Shown piece by piece: positions 7,935 through 15,896 of a DNA stretch of 32,843 nucleotides (the first letter of the stretch is position 1; every line of letters begins with the position of its first letter). The notes under the pieces are model-generated. The model saw only the letters and a list, made by a program, of their open reading frames with translations. It was not told the origin of the DNA and ran no database searches. This stretch comes from Vulcanimicrobiota bacterium (GTDB taxonomy: Bacteria; Pseudomonadota; Gammaproteobacteria; Xanthomonadales; Rhodanobacteraceae), in NCBI GenBank assembly GCA_903970555.1, contig CAJCJD010000116.1:1-32843 (forward strand). The letters are read 5' to 3'. Position numbers and translations under genes: made by a program.

Positions 7935-9689
7935 CTACAAGTCAAGACCGATGTCCCCTGAAGGCCGAGCACAACAAATGAGCGTGTTGCCGGAACCCGG
8001 TGCGTCCACGGGGTCCGGGTCATAGAGAACGTGTCCTTCAATAAGCGCCGTCTCGCAGGTATGACAAACTCCGGCTCGACACGACCATCTCACGGGAACG
8101 TCGCAGGCCTCCGCTAACTCAAGCAAGCTTTGATATTTATCTGACCACGGGACGACTAGGCCGCTTCGAACAAAGGAGATTTTTGGCCCGTCCCCTTGAT
8201 CGCCTTCGGGCGGGTGTGGCAATCGCATAGGGCCAGCCGCAATACCGGGCGTCAACGCGGCTTCACTGCCAAACGCTTCCGTGTGAATAGATTCGCTGGC
8301 GACGCCGATGCCCTTCAATCCATCGATGAGTCCCGACATAAACCCTGATGGCCCGCACAGATAAAACTGCGCAGCGGTGGGAATACCGATTCGCTTAAGT
8401 AGTGACGCATCAATGCGCTCAGCGACATCAAAGTCCTTGCCTGGTTGGTCACTTGGCCGAGGCTGACTATAGGCGACGAGGGATTTGACGTGAGGTAACT
8501 CGCTGAGTAACTGCCGCACCTCCGTGCCGAACGGTTGCTCAGCGCCATTACGCGCTCCATAGATCCAATAGATATCGCGCTCCAACGCCGCACGTTTGGA
8601 AACCAGTTCATGGAGCATGCCAAGGACTGGCGTGATGCCTATGCCAGCACTGAGGAACACGATCGGTTGGTTGCCTGGTTGGAGCAGAAAGCTTCCGCGC
8701 GGCGCACTGACCTCTACCAGGTCACCCACCGAAATATTGTCGTGAATGTACTGGCTTCCTTCACCACTACCCCGCTTCACGCTGATGCGATAAAGGCCAT
8801 CCTCACCGACATTGGATAGTGAATAGCTTCGGGTGATCTTGCTCGTACCGGAGAGCGCGGGAACGCGCAGCACAACAAAGGAGCCCGCCGGCGGCAGTGG
8901 GAGCACGGGCAGATCGATCGCGGCAAAAAGTATTGATTTGACGTCGCTGCTCTCGGTAATGACATCGGCAACCTTCAAAGTACGAAACCCAGGCCACGCA
9001 ACCGGTGGCGTAGCCGGAGCGAGCCCTGCATTGCCCGCTGACGTGTTCGCACTCGCGAGCAAAGCATCGAATGAGTGCTTCCATCCCGGACTCAAAGCCG
9101 GCTCGCTTGAGGCCTGGCGCAGCCGCTCCTTCGGGTGCCCTGGCAAGTACAGAAGCGCATCTGCATCGGCCACCGTGATCCTTTGCTGGCCTTGTGCAAC
9201 ACGAACTATCTCGTCGCCTGATCCAATCTCCCCTTCCTCAACGACTCGAAAATAAAATCCCGGTCGCCGATGCGACACGAGCAACGAGGGCATACGGGGT
9301 TCATCCAAACGGATACCGACGCGATAACAAGTAACGCGGGGTTGTGACACCTCAAACAGAGCGCCACCGATGCGATACCTGTCACCAATACATACCTCAT
9401 CATCCTGAAGGCCATCGACCGTCAGGTTTTCACCAAACATTCCATACTCGTCGAGAGTACGTTGCAGCACCTTCTCCCAGTAACGGTATGACTCGGTCTG
9501 GTAGACCATAACTGCACGATGGACGCCGCCGTGTCCTTGAAGATCACCCTGGGCATCGCCATCGATATTGAGTTGACGAGCCATCACCCGGCCGTCGATA
9601 GGCCGCTTCCAAATCGCGGTGCGGACGATCTGGCCTCGCCACTTCACATCCGCGGGCAGACCGACGTTGACGGAAACAACGTGGCTCAT
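7935..9689 (-). CDS. MOSC domain - FAD/NAD(P) reductase - [2Fe-2S] ferredoxin fusion
   Basis: A 584-residue three-part redox enzyme. Residues 1 to about 165 are a MOSC domain (YiiM-like) with GDLQGHGGVHRAVMVY and QPRVTCYR; Cys121 is placed to bind the molybdenum cofactor. Residues about 235-475 are a ferredoxin-reductase module with RSYS (287-290, FAD), GIGITP (349-354, nicotinamide nucleotide) and CGP (445-447). Residues about 500-584 are a plant-type [2Fe-2S] domain with CRAGVCHTC (Cys537, 542, 545) and a final Cys572 or 573. The usual logic is electron flow NAD(P)H to FAD to iron-sulfur to Mo; YiiM and mARC relatives reduce N-hydroxylated compounds, so a similar self-contained reductase is inferred. 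GGAGG precedes the ATG by 9 bases. It is divergent from the flavoprotein gene at 9961. Confidence 0.92.
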   Translation of the reverse strand: MSHVVSVNVGLPADVKWRGQIVRTAIWKRPIDGRVMARQLNIDGDAQGDLQGHGGVHRAVMVYQTESYRYWEKVLQRTLDEYGMFGENLTVDGLQDDEVCIGDRYRIGGALFEVSQPRVTCYRVGIRLDEPRMPSLLVSHRRPGFYFRVVEEGEIGSGDEIVRVAQGQQRITVADADALLYLPGHPKERLRQASSEPALSPGWKHSFDALLASANTSAGNAGLAPATPPVAWPGFRTLKVADVITESSDVKSILFAAIDLPVLPLPPAGSFVVLRVPALSGTSKITRSYSLSNVGEDGLYRISVKRGSGEGSQYIHDNISVGDLVEVSAPRGSFLLQPGNQPIVFLSAGIGITPVLGMLHELVSKRAALERDIYWIYGARNGAEQPFGTEVRQLLSELPHVKSLVAYSQPRPSDQPGKDFDVAERIDASLLKRIGIPTAAQFYLCGPSGFMSGLIDGLKGIGVASESIHTEAFGSEAALTPGIAAGPMRLPHPPEGDQGDGPKISFVRSGLVVPWSDKYQSLLELAEACDVPVRWSCRAGVCHTCETALIEGHVLYDPDPVDAPGSGNTLICCARPSGDIGLDL

Positions 9690-9960
9690 GGCTAAGGCCT
9701 CCGGTTATATGGGAGCCGCATTCGTCGAGTGATCATATGCGCTCTCAGGCGCATGGCACATATAGCAAACGGCACGACTGGCAAAAGAAGGCGAACCTCC
9801 GTGGGAAGATTCAAATATCCCGCGAATCATCAAGCACGGACCCGCTGCTTCTGGCTATGTTCTCAAGTCCTTGGCAAGCGCGCTAAAACGCGCTCTTGAA
9901 AGAGATACAAACCATGAACGTCGAACGCCGCATGATCTGTGAACATGGGGAATATCTTCA
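9690..9960. promoter_or_regulatory. Divergent promoter region of the MOSC fusion and flavoprotein genes
   Basis: 271 non-coding bases between two divergent redox genes. Two short inverted repeats are visible: ATGCGC-N6-GCGCAT (9737-9754) and AGCGCG-CTAAAA-CGCGCT (9877-9894). Either could be a regulator site, but no adjacent regulator gene points to a specific one. I could not assign -35/-10 elements with confidence. Confidence 0.4.
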
Positions 9961-10872
9961 GTGGACAAGGTAGTTCGATGGCACGGCGGCGAAAGAGCCC
10001 TGCAGCGCACGATTGGGGCGGACGTGGTGTTCGAAGGGTTGGAGAGCCGAATCTTTCACACTCAGTTGAGTGAGCAACAGCGTCTCTTCTTCGCTGGCCT
10101 GAGTTTCCTGGTTATTGGGGCAGTCGACGACGAGGGTGACGTCTGGGCGACCGTGGCCTCAGGAATTCCGGGCTTTCTATCCTCGCCCAATGTAACGACG
10201 CTTCGGGTCCACGCGGCTCTTTCAGAAACGGATCCTGCTCGACAGGGAGTTGTCGCCGGCGCATCGCTGGCGTTGCTGGGAATCGACTTTGCAACGAGAC
10301 GACGATACCGATTGAACGGAAAGGTGATCGAGTCATCGCCCTCTCAAGTAGATATTCGCACCGCGCAGGTGTTCGGCAACTGTCCGAAGTACATCAAGGT
10401 GAGACGCCTCGTGGTCGGTCCTCCGCCGAGCGTTCCGGAAGATCAACGCGAAGAGCTAAGCACGCTGGATGACGAAGCGCGATCTCTTATTGAGAGCGCG
10501 GAGACTTTCTTTGTCGCATCGTATGTGGATCTCCCGGAGTTGGGCCGTCAGGTTGACGTATCACATCGAGGAGGACCGCCCGGCTTCATACGTCTCGGCC
10601 AGGACGGCTTGCTCACCGTACCGGACTACATGGGCAATCGATTTTTCAACACGCTGGGAAACTTTGCCGTGAACCCACGTGCAGGCCTGGCATTTCTTGA
10701 CTTCGAGCGAGGGACGTTGCTTCAGCTCAGCGGCTCTGTCGAGCTGGTGCTGGATGGACCTGACATCGACACGTTTCCTGGAGCGGAGCGTCTTTGGAAA
10801 TTCGCCGCCCGCACGACGATCCGGAGACGATCTGCCATTGCATTCCAGCGGGCGAACTCGTGGTTGGTTTGA
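9961..10872 (+). CDS. Pyridoxamine 5'-phosphate oxidase-related flavoprotein
   Basis: A 303-residue protein of the pyridoxamine-phosphate-oxidase-like split-barrel group, which binds FMN (some relatives bind F420 or heme). It appears to hold two split-barrel halves: residues about 35-140 (FAGLSFLVIGAVDDEGDVWA, FGNCPKYIKVRR) and about 170-290 (FFVASY, GGPPGFIRL, YMGNRFFNTLGNFAVNPRAG, GTLLQLSG). The start is GTG at 9961; no upstream ATG is in frame, and GGGGAAT lies about 10 bases before it. Divergent pairing with the MOSC-reductase fusion suggests the two work in related redox chemistry or detoxification, which is inference. No reaction can be named. Confidence 0.85.
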   Translation: MDKVVRWHGGERALQRTIGADVVFEGLESRIFHTQLSEQQRLFFAGLSFLVIGAVDDEGDVWATVASGIPGFLSSPNVTTLRVHAALSETDPARQGVVAGASLALLGIDFATRRRYRLNGKVIESSPSQVDIRTAQVFGNCPKYIKVRRLVVGPPPSVPEDQREELSTLDDEARSLIESAETFFVASYVDLPELGRQVDVSHRGGPPGFIRLGQDGLLTVPDYMGNRFFNTLGNFAVNPRAGLAFLDFERGTLLQLSGSVELVLDGPDIDTFPGAERLWKFAARTTIRRRSAIAFQRANSWLV

Positions 10873-10896
10873 TGGCAACCAGTTGATGGGAGGAAT

Positions 10897-11798
10897 TTAT
10901 TGATACCGTGTATAGACTTCAGTGATCCAGCTAACGAACACGCGGACTTTGGCGCTCAACTGCCGACTGGGTGCGTACACGATATAGACGTCCAAAGGCT
11001 CTGGACGCCAAGCCTCCAGGATCGGTAGCAGTTCACCCCGTTCGATCGCGGGGCGCACCATGAAATCAAGAGTATGAATGAGCCCGAGGCCCGCCAGGGC
11101 GGTTGCCAGGTGCGCGTTGCTCTCGTTGACCATCACGCTTGTGCGAGGCTCGAACTGAAAAGGATGGCCGCCGTCGCGAAAGTGGAGCGGTTGAACGGCT
11201 CCAGTGCGTGCGGAGAAGTATCCCGCCACCGGGTAGTTTCCAGTGAGGATTTGGTTTGGATGGTCTGGCGCACCGTAGCGCGCCAGGTAGGCTGGACTTG
11301 CACAGGTCGTCCAGCGGAGTTTGCCAATGCGATGGGCAATGAGTGAGAGGTCGTTGGCGGTGCTGCGGATTGCGCAGTCGACATTTTCGCCAATGACATC
11401 CACCACGCGATCGGTCACTCCGATCTCCACGTGGATGTCCGGGTAGCGTTCCCTGAACTCTGGCAAGGCTGGGGTGAGAATGCCGCTTGCTGTCGAGCCG
11501 CCGGTATCCACACGTAGACGACCTCGCGGATTGGCATGGGTGCGACCCAGGGTGGATTCGACGTCGTCCAACTCGGCCAGCAATAAGCGCACATGCGCTC
11601 GTAGTACGCCGAGCCTTCGTTGGTGACGTGCACGCGGCGCGTGCTTCGTTCGAGAAGTGCCACGCCAAGATGCGTTTCCAGGGACCGGATCCATTTGCTC
11701 ACGGTGGCATTGGGCATGTGGAGCGATTGGGCCGCGCGGTTGAAGGCGCCTGTCTCAACGACGCGGCAGAAGACTCGAATGGCTTGCAGGTGATCCAT
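10897..11798 (-). pseudogene. LysR-family regulator, interrupted by a frameshift
   Basis: The minus strand encodes a LysR regulator in two frames. From ATG 11798 (after GGAG) the first frame gives the helix-turn-helix, MDHLQAIRVFCRVVETGAFN through RRVHVTNEGSAYYER. The second frame then continues with VRLLLAELDDVESTLGRTHA and the full effector domain to the stop at 10897. The join lies near 11590-11600, inside the helix that normally reads YYERCxRLLAEL, and fits one missing base. Repaired, the protein would be about 300 residues. Either the gene is inactive or the base is an assembly error. It is divergent from the SDR gene at 11924 and would be its expected regulator. Confidence 0.85.
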
Positions 11799-11832
11799 GG
11801 CTACTCCTCGCGTTTCTCCATTGTCCACATAC

Positions 11833-11868
11833 ATGGATAAACAAACCATAGAAATCCCATTTATCCAT
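11833..11868. promoter_or_regulatory. Candidate LysR operator, 9-bp inverted repeat
   Basis: ATGGATAAA (11833-11841) and TTTATCCAT (11860-11868) are perfect inverted copies separated by 18 bases, in the 125-base AT-rich gap between the divergent LysR and SDR genes. LysR proteins typically bind interrupted dyads in such gaps, so this is the natural operator candidate. The repeat is seen directly; its role is inferred. Confidence 0.6.
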
Positions 11869-11923
11869 AACAATAGATACCCATAATCTGGGCTCATTGG
11901 GCGCACACCCCTCTGGAGAGCAC

Positions 11924-12706
11924 ATGAACACCCTCGATCGCACCAAAATCAACGCCGAGCGGCACGCCGGTAAAGTCGCACTTGTCACAGGCGGCAGCTC
12001 CGGCATCGGACTTGCGGCGGCCAAGCGGTTGGCCCTTGAACGGGCCAAGGTCTACATCACCGGTCGACGCCAAGGTGAGTTGGATGCAGCCATCGCGGAG
12101 ATCGGTCACCACGCCACGGCCATTCAAGGCGACATCTCAAAGAACGCCGATCTCGATCGCGTGTTCGAGATCATCGGATCGGCCGAAGGCCGGCTGGACA
12201 TCCTCCTCGCCAACGCCGGCGGCGGAGAGTTCGTGCCCGTGGGTGAAATCACCGAGGCACAGTTTCACAAGTACTTCGACATCAACGTCAAGGGCACGCT
12301 TTTTACGGTTCAAAAGGCGCTGCCACTGATGCGTTCAGGCAGTTCGATCGTCATCACCGGCTCAATCGCCGGCATCAAGGCTTTCCCCGCGTTTGGCGTC
12401 TACGCCGCCACGAAGGCAGCGTTGCGTTCGTTTGTACGGACGGCGTCCGTTGACCTCAAGGGTCGAGGCATTCGCGTCAATATCGTCGCTCCCGGCACCG
12501 TTGTCACGCCTGCGTACAAGTCCGAGCTAGGGCTTAGCGAGGAGCAGATCGAGCAGTTCGTGGCGCAGGCTTCGGAAGTCACGCCACTGGGTCGTCCTGG
12601 CACGGCAGACGAGATTGCGAGTGCGATGTCATTCCTTGCATCCGACGAAGCGAGCTATATCACCGCCATTGAACTCGTCGTCGACGGCGGTCAGTCGCAG
12701 ATCTAG
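11924..12706 (+). CDS. Short-chain dehydrogenase/reductase
   Basis: A 260-residue classical SDR, an NAD(P)-dependent oxidoreductase with a Rossmann fold. Seen: cofactor motif TGGSSGIG (22-29), NAG (97-99), catalytic Ser147 in ITGSIAG, and Tyr160/Lys164 in YAATK, then the usual PG motif (APGTVVTP) and a C-terminal VDGG. Arginines in TGRRQ (47-50) after the second strand suggest NADP preference. The frame opens nine codons earlier, but ATG 11924 follows GGAGAG and gives the normal length. It is divergent from the frameshifted LysR gene, with a candidate operator between them. Substrate unknown. Confidence 0.92.
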   Translation: MNTLDRTKINAERHAGKVALVTGGSSGIGLAAAKRLALERAKVYITGRRQGELDAAIAEIGHHATAIQGDISKNADLDRVFEIIGSAEGRLDILLANAGGGEFVPVGEITEAQFHKYFDINVKGTLFTVQKALPLMRSGSSIVITGSIAGIKAFPAFGVYAATKAALRSFVRTASVDLKGRGIRVNIVAPGTVVTPAYKSELGLSEEQIEQFVAQASEVTPLGRPGTADEIASAMSFLASDEASYITAIELVVDGGQSQI

Positions 12707-13100
12707 CTTGATCGGAGTTTGATGTGACGAGGTGACGCAAATTAGGCGTGTCGACTGTTGCTGAAATCGCGTTCACCTCGGCCGCTTCATTCGCGAATGT
12801 GGCGAATCACATCTCATGCCTTCTAGACATGGAAAGGATCGGCCTACCCCAGGGTAGGCCGACTCATTTAGGACGTCGCCAAAGCTCAACGTCTAACGTC
12901 ACGGGCTACGAACAATGTCGTAGGTTTAGAAAGGGATCGGTGTTTTCCAACAGAAGCTGGCCTTCGCAAGAGCTACAAGTGCAGATATTCGAAATGGACT
13001 TGCACGGCGGCGTTGCCGCCCATGCTGAAAGCCTTCCGTGAAAGGATGTCATGCCGAAGGCACCAACTGCTTCGCGCCTCTTCTCGATGGAAGAATAGTC
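12707..13100. other. Intergenic region, SDR to DUF1348-like gene
   Basis: 394 bases with no convincing gene. A plus-strand frame (12748-13041) crosses it but resembles nothing known. The only clear structure is the hairpin at 12839-12862, listed separately. The promoter for the following gene probably lies in the last 100 bases. Confidence 0.5.
12839..12862. terminator. Strong 11-bp hairpin, possible terminator
   Basis: TCGGCCTACCC, then CA, then GGGTAGGCCGA: a perfect 11-bp inverted repeat with a very tight loop, 133 bases after the SDR stop. No T-run follows on either strand (next bases CTCATTTAG), so it is atypical for an intrinsic terminator. It may instead be a dispersed extragenic palindrome. 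Confidence 0.45.
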
Positions 13101-13574
13101 ATGTCTGAGTCCCGTCCCCCGTTGCCACCCTTCACTCATGAATCGGCCATACAAAAGGTCCGCATCGCAGAGAACAGTTGGAACACGTGCGATCCTGAAA
13201 AGGTCTCGCTTGGCTACGCACAAGACAGTCGCTGGCGCAATCGAAGCGAGTTTCTTGTGGGTCGCCAGGCGATCGTTGCGTTCTTGCAGCGAAAGTGGGT
13301 ACGCGAACTCGAATACCGCCTCATCAAAGAGCTTTGGGCGTTCACCAACAACCGCATTGCCGTGCGCTTCGCCTACGAATGGCACGATGACAGCGGCAAC
13401 TGGTTTCGTTCCTATGGGAACGAGAACTGGCACTACAACGATGCCGGCCTCATGGAGCAGCGCCACGCGTGCATCAATGATCTTCCCATCAGGAATGATG
13501 ACCGCAAGTTTCACTGGGATCGCAGCGGTCCAAGACCTTCCGATCATCCGGGCCTAAGCGATCTAGGCCTCTAG
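13101..13574 (+). CDS. DUF1348 / NTF2-like protein
   Basis: A 157-residue protein of the DUF1348 group within the NTF2-like (SnoaL) fold. Recognisable blocks are [20 protein letters not shown], the [10 protein letters not shown] segment, [20 protein letters not shown] and [20 protein letters not shown], covering the whole family length. The fold forms a cone-shaped pocket, but no enzymatic role is established for this family. The frame opens 21 codons upstream, but ATG 13101 follows GGAAGAA and matches family starts. It precedes a dienelactone hydrolase gene by 124 bases on the same strand and may share its regulation. Confidence 0.88.
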   Translation: MSESRPPLPPFTHESAIQKVRIAENSWNTCDPEKVSLGYAQDSRWRNRSEFLVGRQAIVAFLQRKWVRELEYRLIKELWAFTNNRIAVRFAYEWHDDSGNWFRSYGNENWHYNDAGLMEQRHACINDLPIRNDDRKFHWDRSGPRPSDHPGLSDLGL

Positions 13575-13698
13575 CGCGGCGGCTATCTCTCGCCTGAGGT
13601 CGACACAGGGCGGAGTGAGACCAAGGCCATTCGGTCCGTGCATCGTCGATACACCGCAGCAGAAACGGTTTTCCAAACTCCTCTAGACGAGGCGCCCG

Positions 13699-14412
13699 AT
13701 GAAACGGGAGACGCTAACCTACCAAGCCGATGGCCTATCGATGCGTAGCCAACTCGTGCTTGAAGACGCGGCTGAACCTCGAGCCGGGATACTGGTGTTT
13801 CCGGAGGCTTTTGGGCTTGATGCTCGCGCGATTGAACGCGCACAGAGGCTTGCTTCATTGGGTTACGTGGCACTCGCTTGCGACTTGCATGGCGATGCTC
13901 TGGTTATAGATGAGTTGCAGGAAGCCATGGCCGTGCTCCAGCCACTGTTTGATGACCCCTCTCGCACAAGGACACGCGCTTCCGCGGCACTGAACGCGTT
14001 GGCCGCACGACCGGAGGTGGACCCTGCACGCATCGCTGCCATCGGGTTCTGTTTTCCAATGTCGATAGAACTGGCGCGGTCCGGTGCTCCCATCAAGGCG
14101 GCCGTTGGATTTCATACGAGCCTTGCGACCAAGGCCCCACCATGTGGCCGCGGCGAGATCAAAGCCAGTGTTCTCGTTTGCATCGGTGCCGACGACCCCT
14201 TCATCCCCGCGAGTCACCGGGCGGCGTTTGAGGAAGAGATGCGCAGCGCAGGTGCAGATTGGGAAATGAGCGTCTACGGCAACACGGTCCACAGCTTCAC
14301 AAATCAAGAGGCAGCCAAGCGCAACCGGCCAGAGGCGATCCGCTATAGCCAGCGGGCCGACTCACGAGCCTGGGCATCTGCGCTCGAACTGTTCTCGCGC
14401 CTTCTTAAGTAG
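13699..14412 (+). CDS. Dienelactone hydrolase family protein with atypical nucleophile elbow
   Basis: A 237-residue dienelactone hydrolase-like protein. ILVFPEAFGLDARAIERAQR (31-50) and FHTSLAT (138-144) are family blocks. Triad candidates are Cys118, Asp166 (GADDPFIP) and His198 (NTVHSFTN). The elbow reads GFCFPMSIELARSG where the family usually has GFCFGG followed by a Thr or similar residue; two residues appear lost and the Gly-Gly is replaced by Pro. That could impair the oxyanion geometry. A GAGG precedes the ATG. Directly downstream is a short stub behind a strong GGAGGA site (14441), hinting that another operon gene once followed. It is distinct from the homologue at 1-572. Confidence 0.87.
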   Translation: MKRETLTYQADGLSMRSQLVLEDAAEPRAGILVFPEAFGLDARAIERAQRLASLGYVALACDLHGDALVIDELQEAMAVLQPLFDDPSRTRTRASAALNALAARPEVDPARIAAIGFCFPMSIELARSGAPIKAAVGFHTSLATKAPPCGRGEIKASVLVCIGADDPFIPASHRAAFEEEMRSAGADWEMSVYGNTVHSFTNQEAAKRNRPEAIRYSQRADSRAWASALELFSRLLK

Positions 14413-14440
14413 ATCAGGTGAGCATTCGGAGGATCTTCCC

Positions 14441-14488
14441 ATGTTGGATTGGCAGAAATATCGAAAAGAACCCACAGGCGGCTATTGA
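14441..14488 (+). pseudogene. 15-codon open frame with strong RBS; possible stub of a carboxymuconolactone decarboxylase-like gene
   Basis: CGGAGGATCTTCCC is an excellent ribosome-binding region before ATG 14441, yet the frame stops after 15 codons: MLDWQKYRKEPTGGY. The first ten residues resemble N-termini of carboxymuconolactone decarboxylase/AhpD-like proteins (MLDWxxYRxxL), from memory of that family. It follows the hydrolase gene by 28 bases. It may be the remnant of a deleted operon gene. Alternatively it is a leader peptide controlling the secreted protein at 14524. Too short to prove either. Confidence 0.35.
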
Positions 14489-14523
14489 CGGTATCCTGCG
14501 GCCTTTGTCGAGACGGGGCGCGT

Positions 14524-15036
14524 ATGTTTTCAGTCAATCGATGGGTGGCGGTGTTCACGATCGGGGCCGCCTTCACTGGCACTGCCTACGCGGGCAATGC
14601 ACGCTTGGCCAGCACCGAGCTTTTTGACCGAGCAACGGATTTGGTCAAAGGCCATCAGGCCATGTCAGCAGCGGAAATTGCCTCCAGCCTGGGAAGCGCA
14701 TCCCAGGCGTCGCCCCATGGAACTCAGATCACTTTTCCCGGCGGCACTTACATGGGTGTGAGCGTGAGTCAGATTCGTGTCGCAACCACGGAGGCTGGCA
14801 TCCCCGAGTTCGTGGAGATCATTACTGATCCTTCAGACTGCATCGACGCCACCATCCTGCAGACGCGCTATACCGCCGATGGCCTGTATGACATTCCCTC
14901 TGCACCTGCGAACCAGGTGCAGCGATACCTCACGCATGACGCCGACGGTATTCGGATCGCGATCGGGATCTCGATGGATCACACCTTCTGCGCGAAGAGC
15001 TTCATCGCAGAAATAGCGATCAAACCGTCGAAATAG
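14524..15036 (+). CDS. Secreted protein of unknown function
   Basis: A 170-residue protein I do not recognise. From ATG 14524 it begins MFSVNRWVAVFTIGAAFTGT followed by AYAGN, a typical Sec signal peptide cut near residue 23-24; an earlier TTG start would bury this signal. The mature part is soluble, with alternating strands, and has two cysteines (in PSDCID and HTFCAKS) that could form one disulfide in the periplasm. No catalytic motif is visible. A G-rich GACGGGG precedes the start. It ends 12 bases before a strong GC hairpin. The signal peptide is the only firm functional hint. Confidence 0.7.
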   Translation: MFSVNRWVAVFTIGAAFTGTAYAGNARLASTELFDRATDLVKGHQAMSAAEIASSLGSASQASPHGTQITFPGGTYMGVSVSQIRVATTEAGIPEFVEIITDPSDCIDATILQTRYTADGLYDIPSAPANQVQRYLTHDADGIRIAIGISMDHTFCAKSFIAEIAIKPSK

Positions 15037-15047
15037 ACGGCCAAATC

Positions 15048-15067
15048 CGGCGCGCTGACGCGCGCCG
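15048..15067 (+). terminator. GC-rich hairpin after the secreted-protein gene
   Basis: CGGCGCGC-TGAC-GCGCGCCG is a perfect 8-bp stem with a four-base loop, 12 bases after the stop codon at 15036. Position suits a transcription terminator, but the following bases (ACGACGCTTGCC) lack a T-run, so termination efficiency is uncertain. Confidence 0.5.
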
Positions 15068-15373
15068 ACGACGCTTGCCTGGCGCCCGGCGATCGCGGAG
15101 TGCACGCTTTGACGTGACTCTCAAGCGTTATCGTGAAACGAGACAAGCCACACCGAAAGCGGCGATGGGAGAGCGGTAACCGTACCAACCGACTTCCGTA
15201 AAGCTATCTCGCCACTCATTCGCTGAAATCGAACGAGTGCCTCGACCGAGCCGTAAGTCTTCTAGGCCATATCTACGCAAGCTATCTCCATCGAACACCG
15301 CTGAGTGTTCGTCCTCACTCAATGGGAGATATCAACATGGCTCGTCTCATCGACAAAGTGTCGCTGACCGCGT
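15068..15373. other. Gene-poor region with operator-like repeat and a gene stub
   Basis: About 300 bases without a full gene. CGAACAC-CGCTGA-GTGTTCG (15292-15311) is a 7-bp inverted repeat of regulator-site type. It lies 25 bases upstream of a well-formed start site, GGGAG then ATG at 15337, whose frame ends after 14 codons (listed separately). The region therefore looks like an intact promoter whose gene has been cut off. Confidence 0.45.
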
Positions 15374-15381
15374 TTACTTGA
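15337..15381 (+). pseudogene. 14-codon stub, possible remnant of a short-chain dehydrogenase gene
   Basis: ATG 15337 follows GGGAGATATCAAC and encodes MARLIDKVSLTAFT then stop. The first ten residues look like a classical SDR N-terminus (MxRLxxKVALVTG), but the glycine-rich cofactor motif never appears; the frame instead runs into the antisense of the 3' end of the DJ-1/PfpI gene. The simplest reading is that a rearrangement joined the first codons of an SDR gene to unrelated DNA. The similarity is short, so this stays tentative. Confidence 0.35.
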
Positions 15382-15895
15382 AGAGGCTCATGAGGGCCTG
15401 CGCACCCGCTGTTGACGATGCCGGGTTTTGACCGGTTACGAGGCGGCCATCGATGATGGTGAATACCTGCCAGTTGTCCTTCTTCTCGAACTTGCCGCCA
15501 AGCTTTTTCAGCTCGTCTTCCACGAGGAATGGAACGACATTAGTGAGTTGCACCTCTTCCTCTTCGGTGTTCGTAAATCCAGTCACCCGCTTGCCCTTTA
15601 CCAGTGGCTCGCCCTTGTATTTGACGTGCCTGAGTACGCCCGGTGCGTGACAGACAAAGGCAATGGGTTTGTCGCTGTTGTAGAACGACTCGATCAACTT
15701 GATCGATACCGGGTCTTCGGCCAGATCCCACATGGGACCATGACCGCCCGGATAGAACACGGTGTCAAAGCCATCGGATGAAACAGAGTCGAGCCGAAGC
15801 GTATTGGCGAGGACTTTCTGCGCGGCAGTGTCGCCTTTGAAACGTATCTGGGCTAGCGTCTGGTTGTTCGGGTCATCGCTCTTTGGATTGGGCAT
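15374..15895 (-). pseudogene. DJ-1/PfpI family protein, N-terminally truncated
   Basis: The minus strand encodes about 173 residues of a DJ-1/PfpI (type 1 glutamine amidotransferase-like) protein of the Hsp31/chaperone-glyoxalase type. YPGGHGPMWDL and the nucleophile segment FVCHAPGVLRHV are present, as are VTGFTNTEEEEVQLT and the C-terminal VTGQNPASS. Homologues are about 225-230 residues; here homology begins only at PNPKSDDPNNQ, so the first 50 or so residues, including the strand and acidic residue that support the Cys, are absent. The open frame reaches 15949 but the extra 18 residues are not family-like. Short repeats sit at the break (15897-15960). Probably inactive. Confidence 0.75.
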
Positions 15896-15896
15896 A

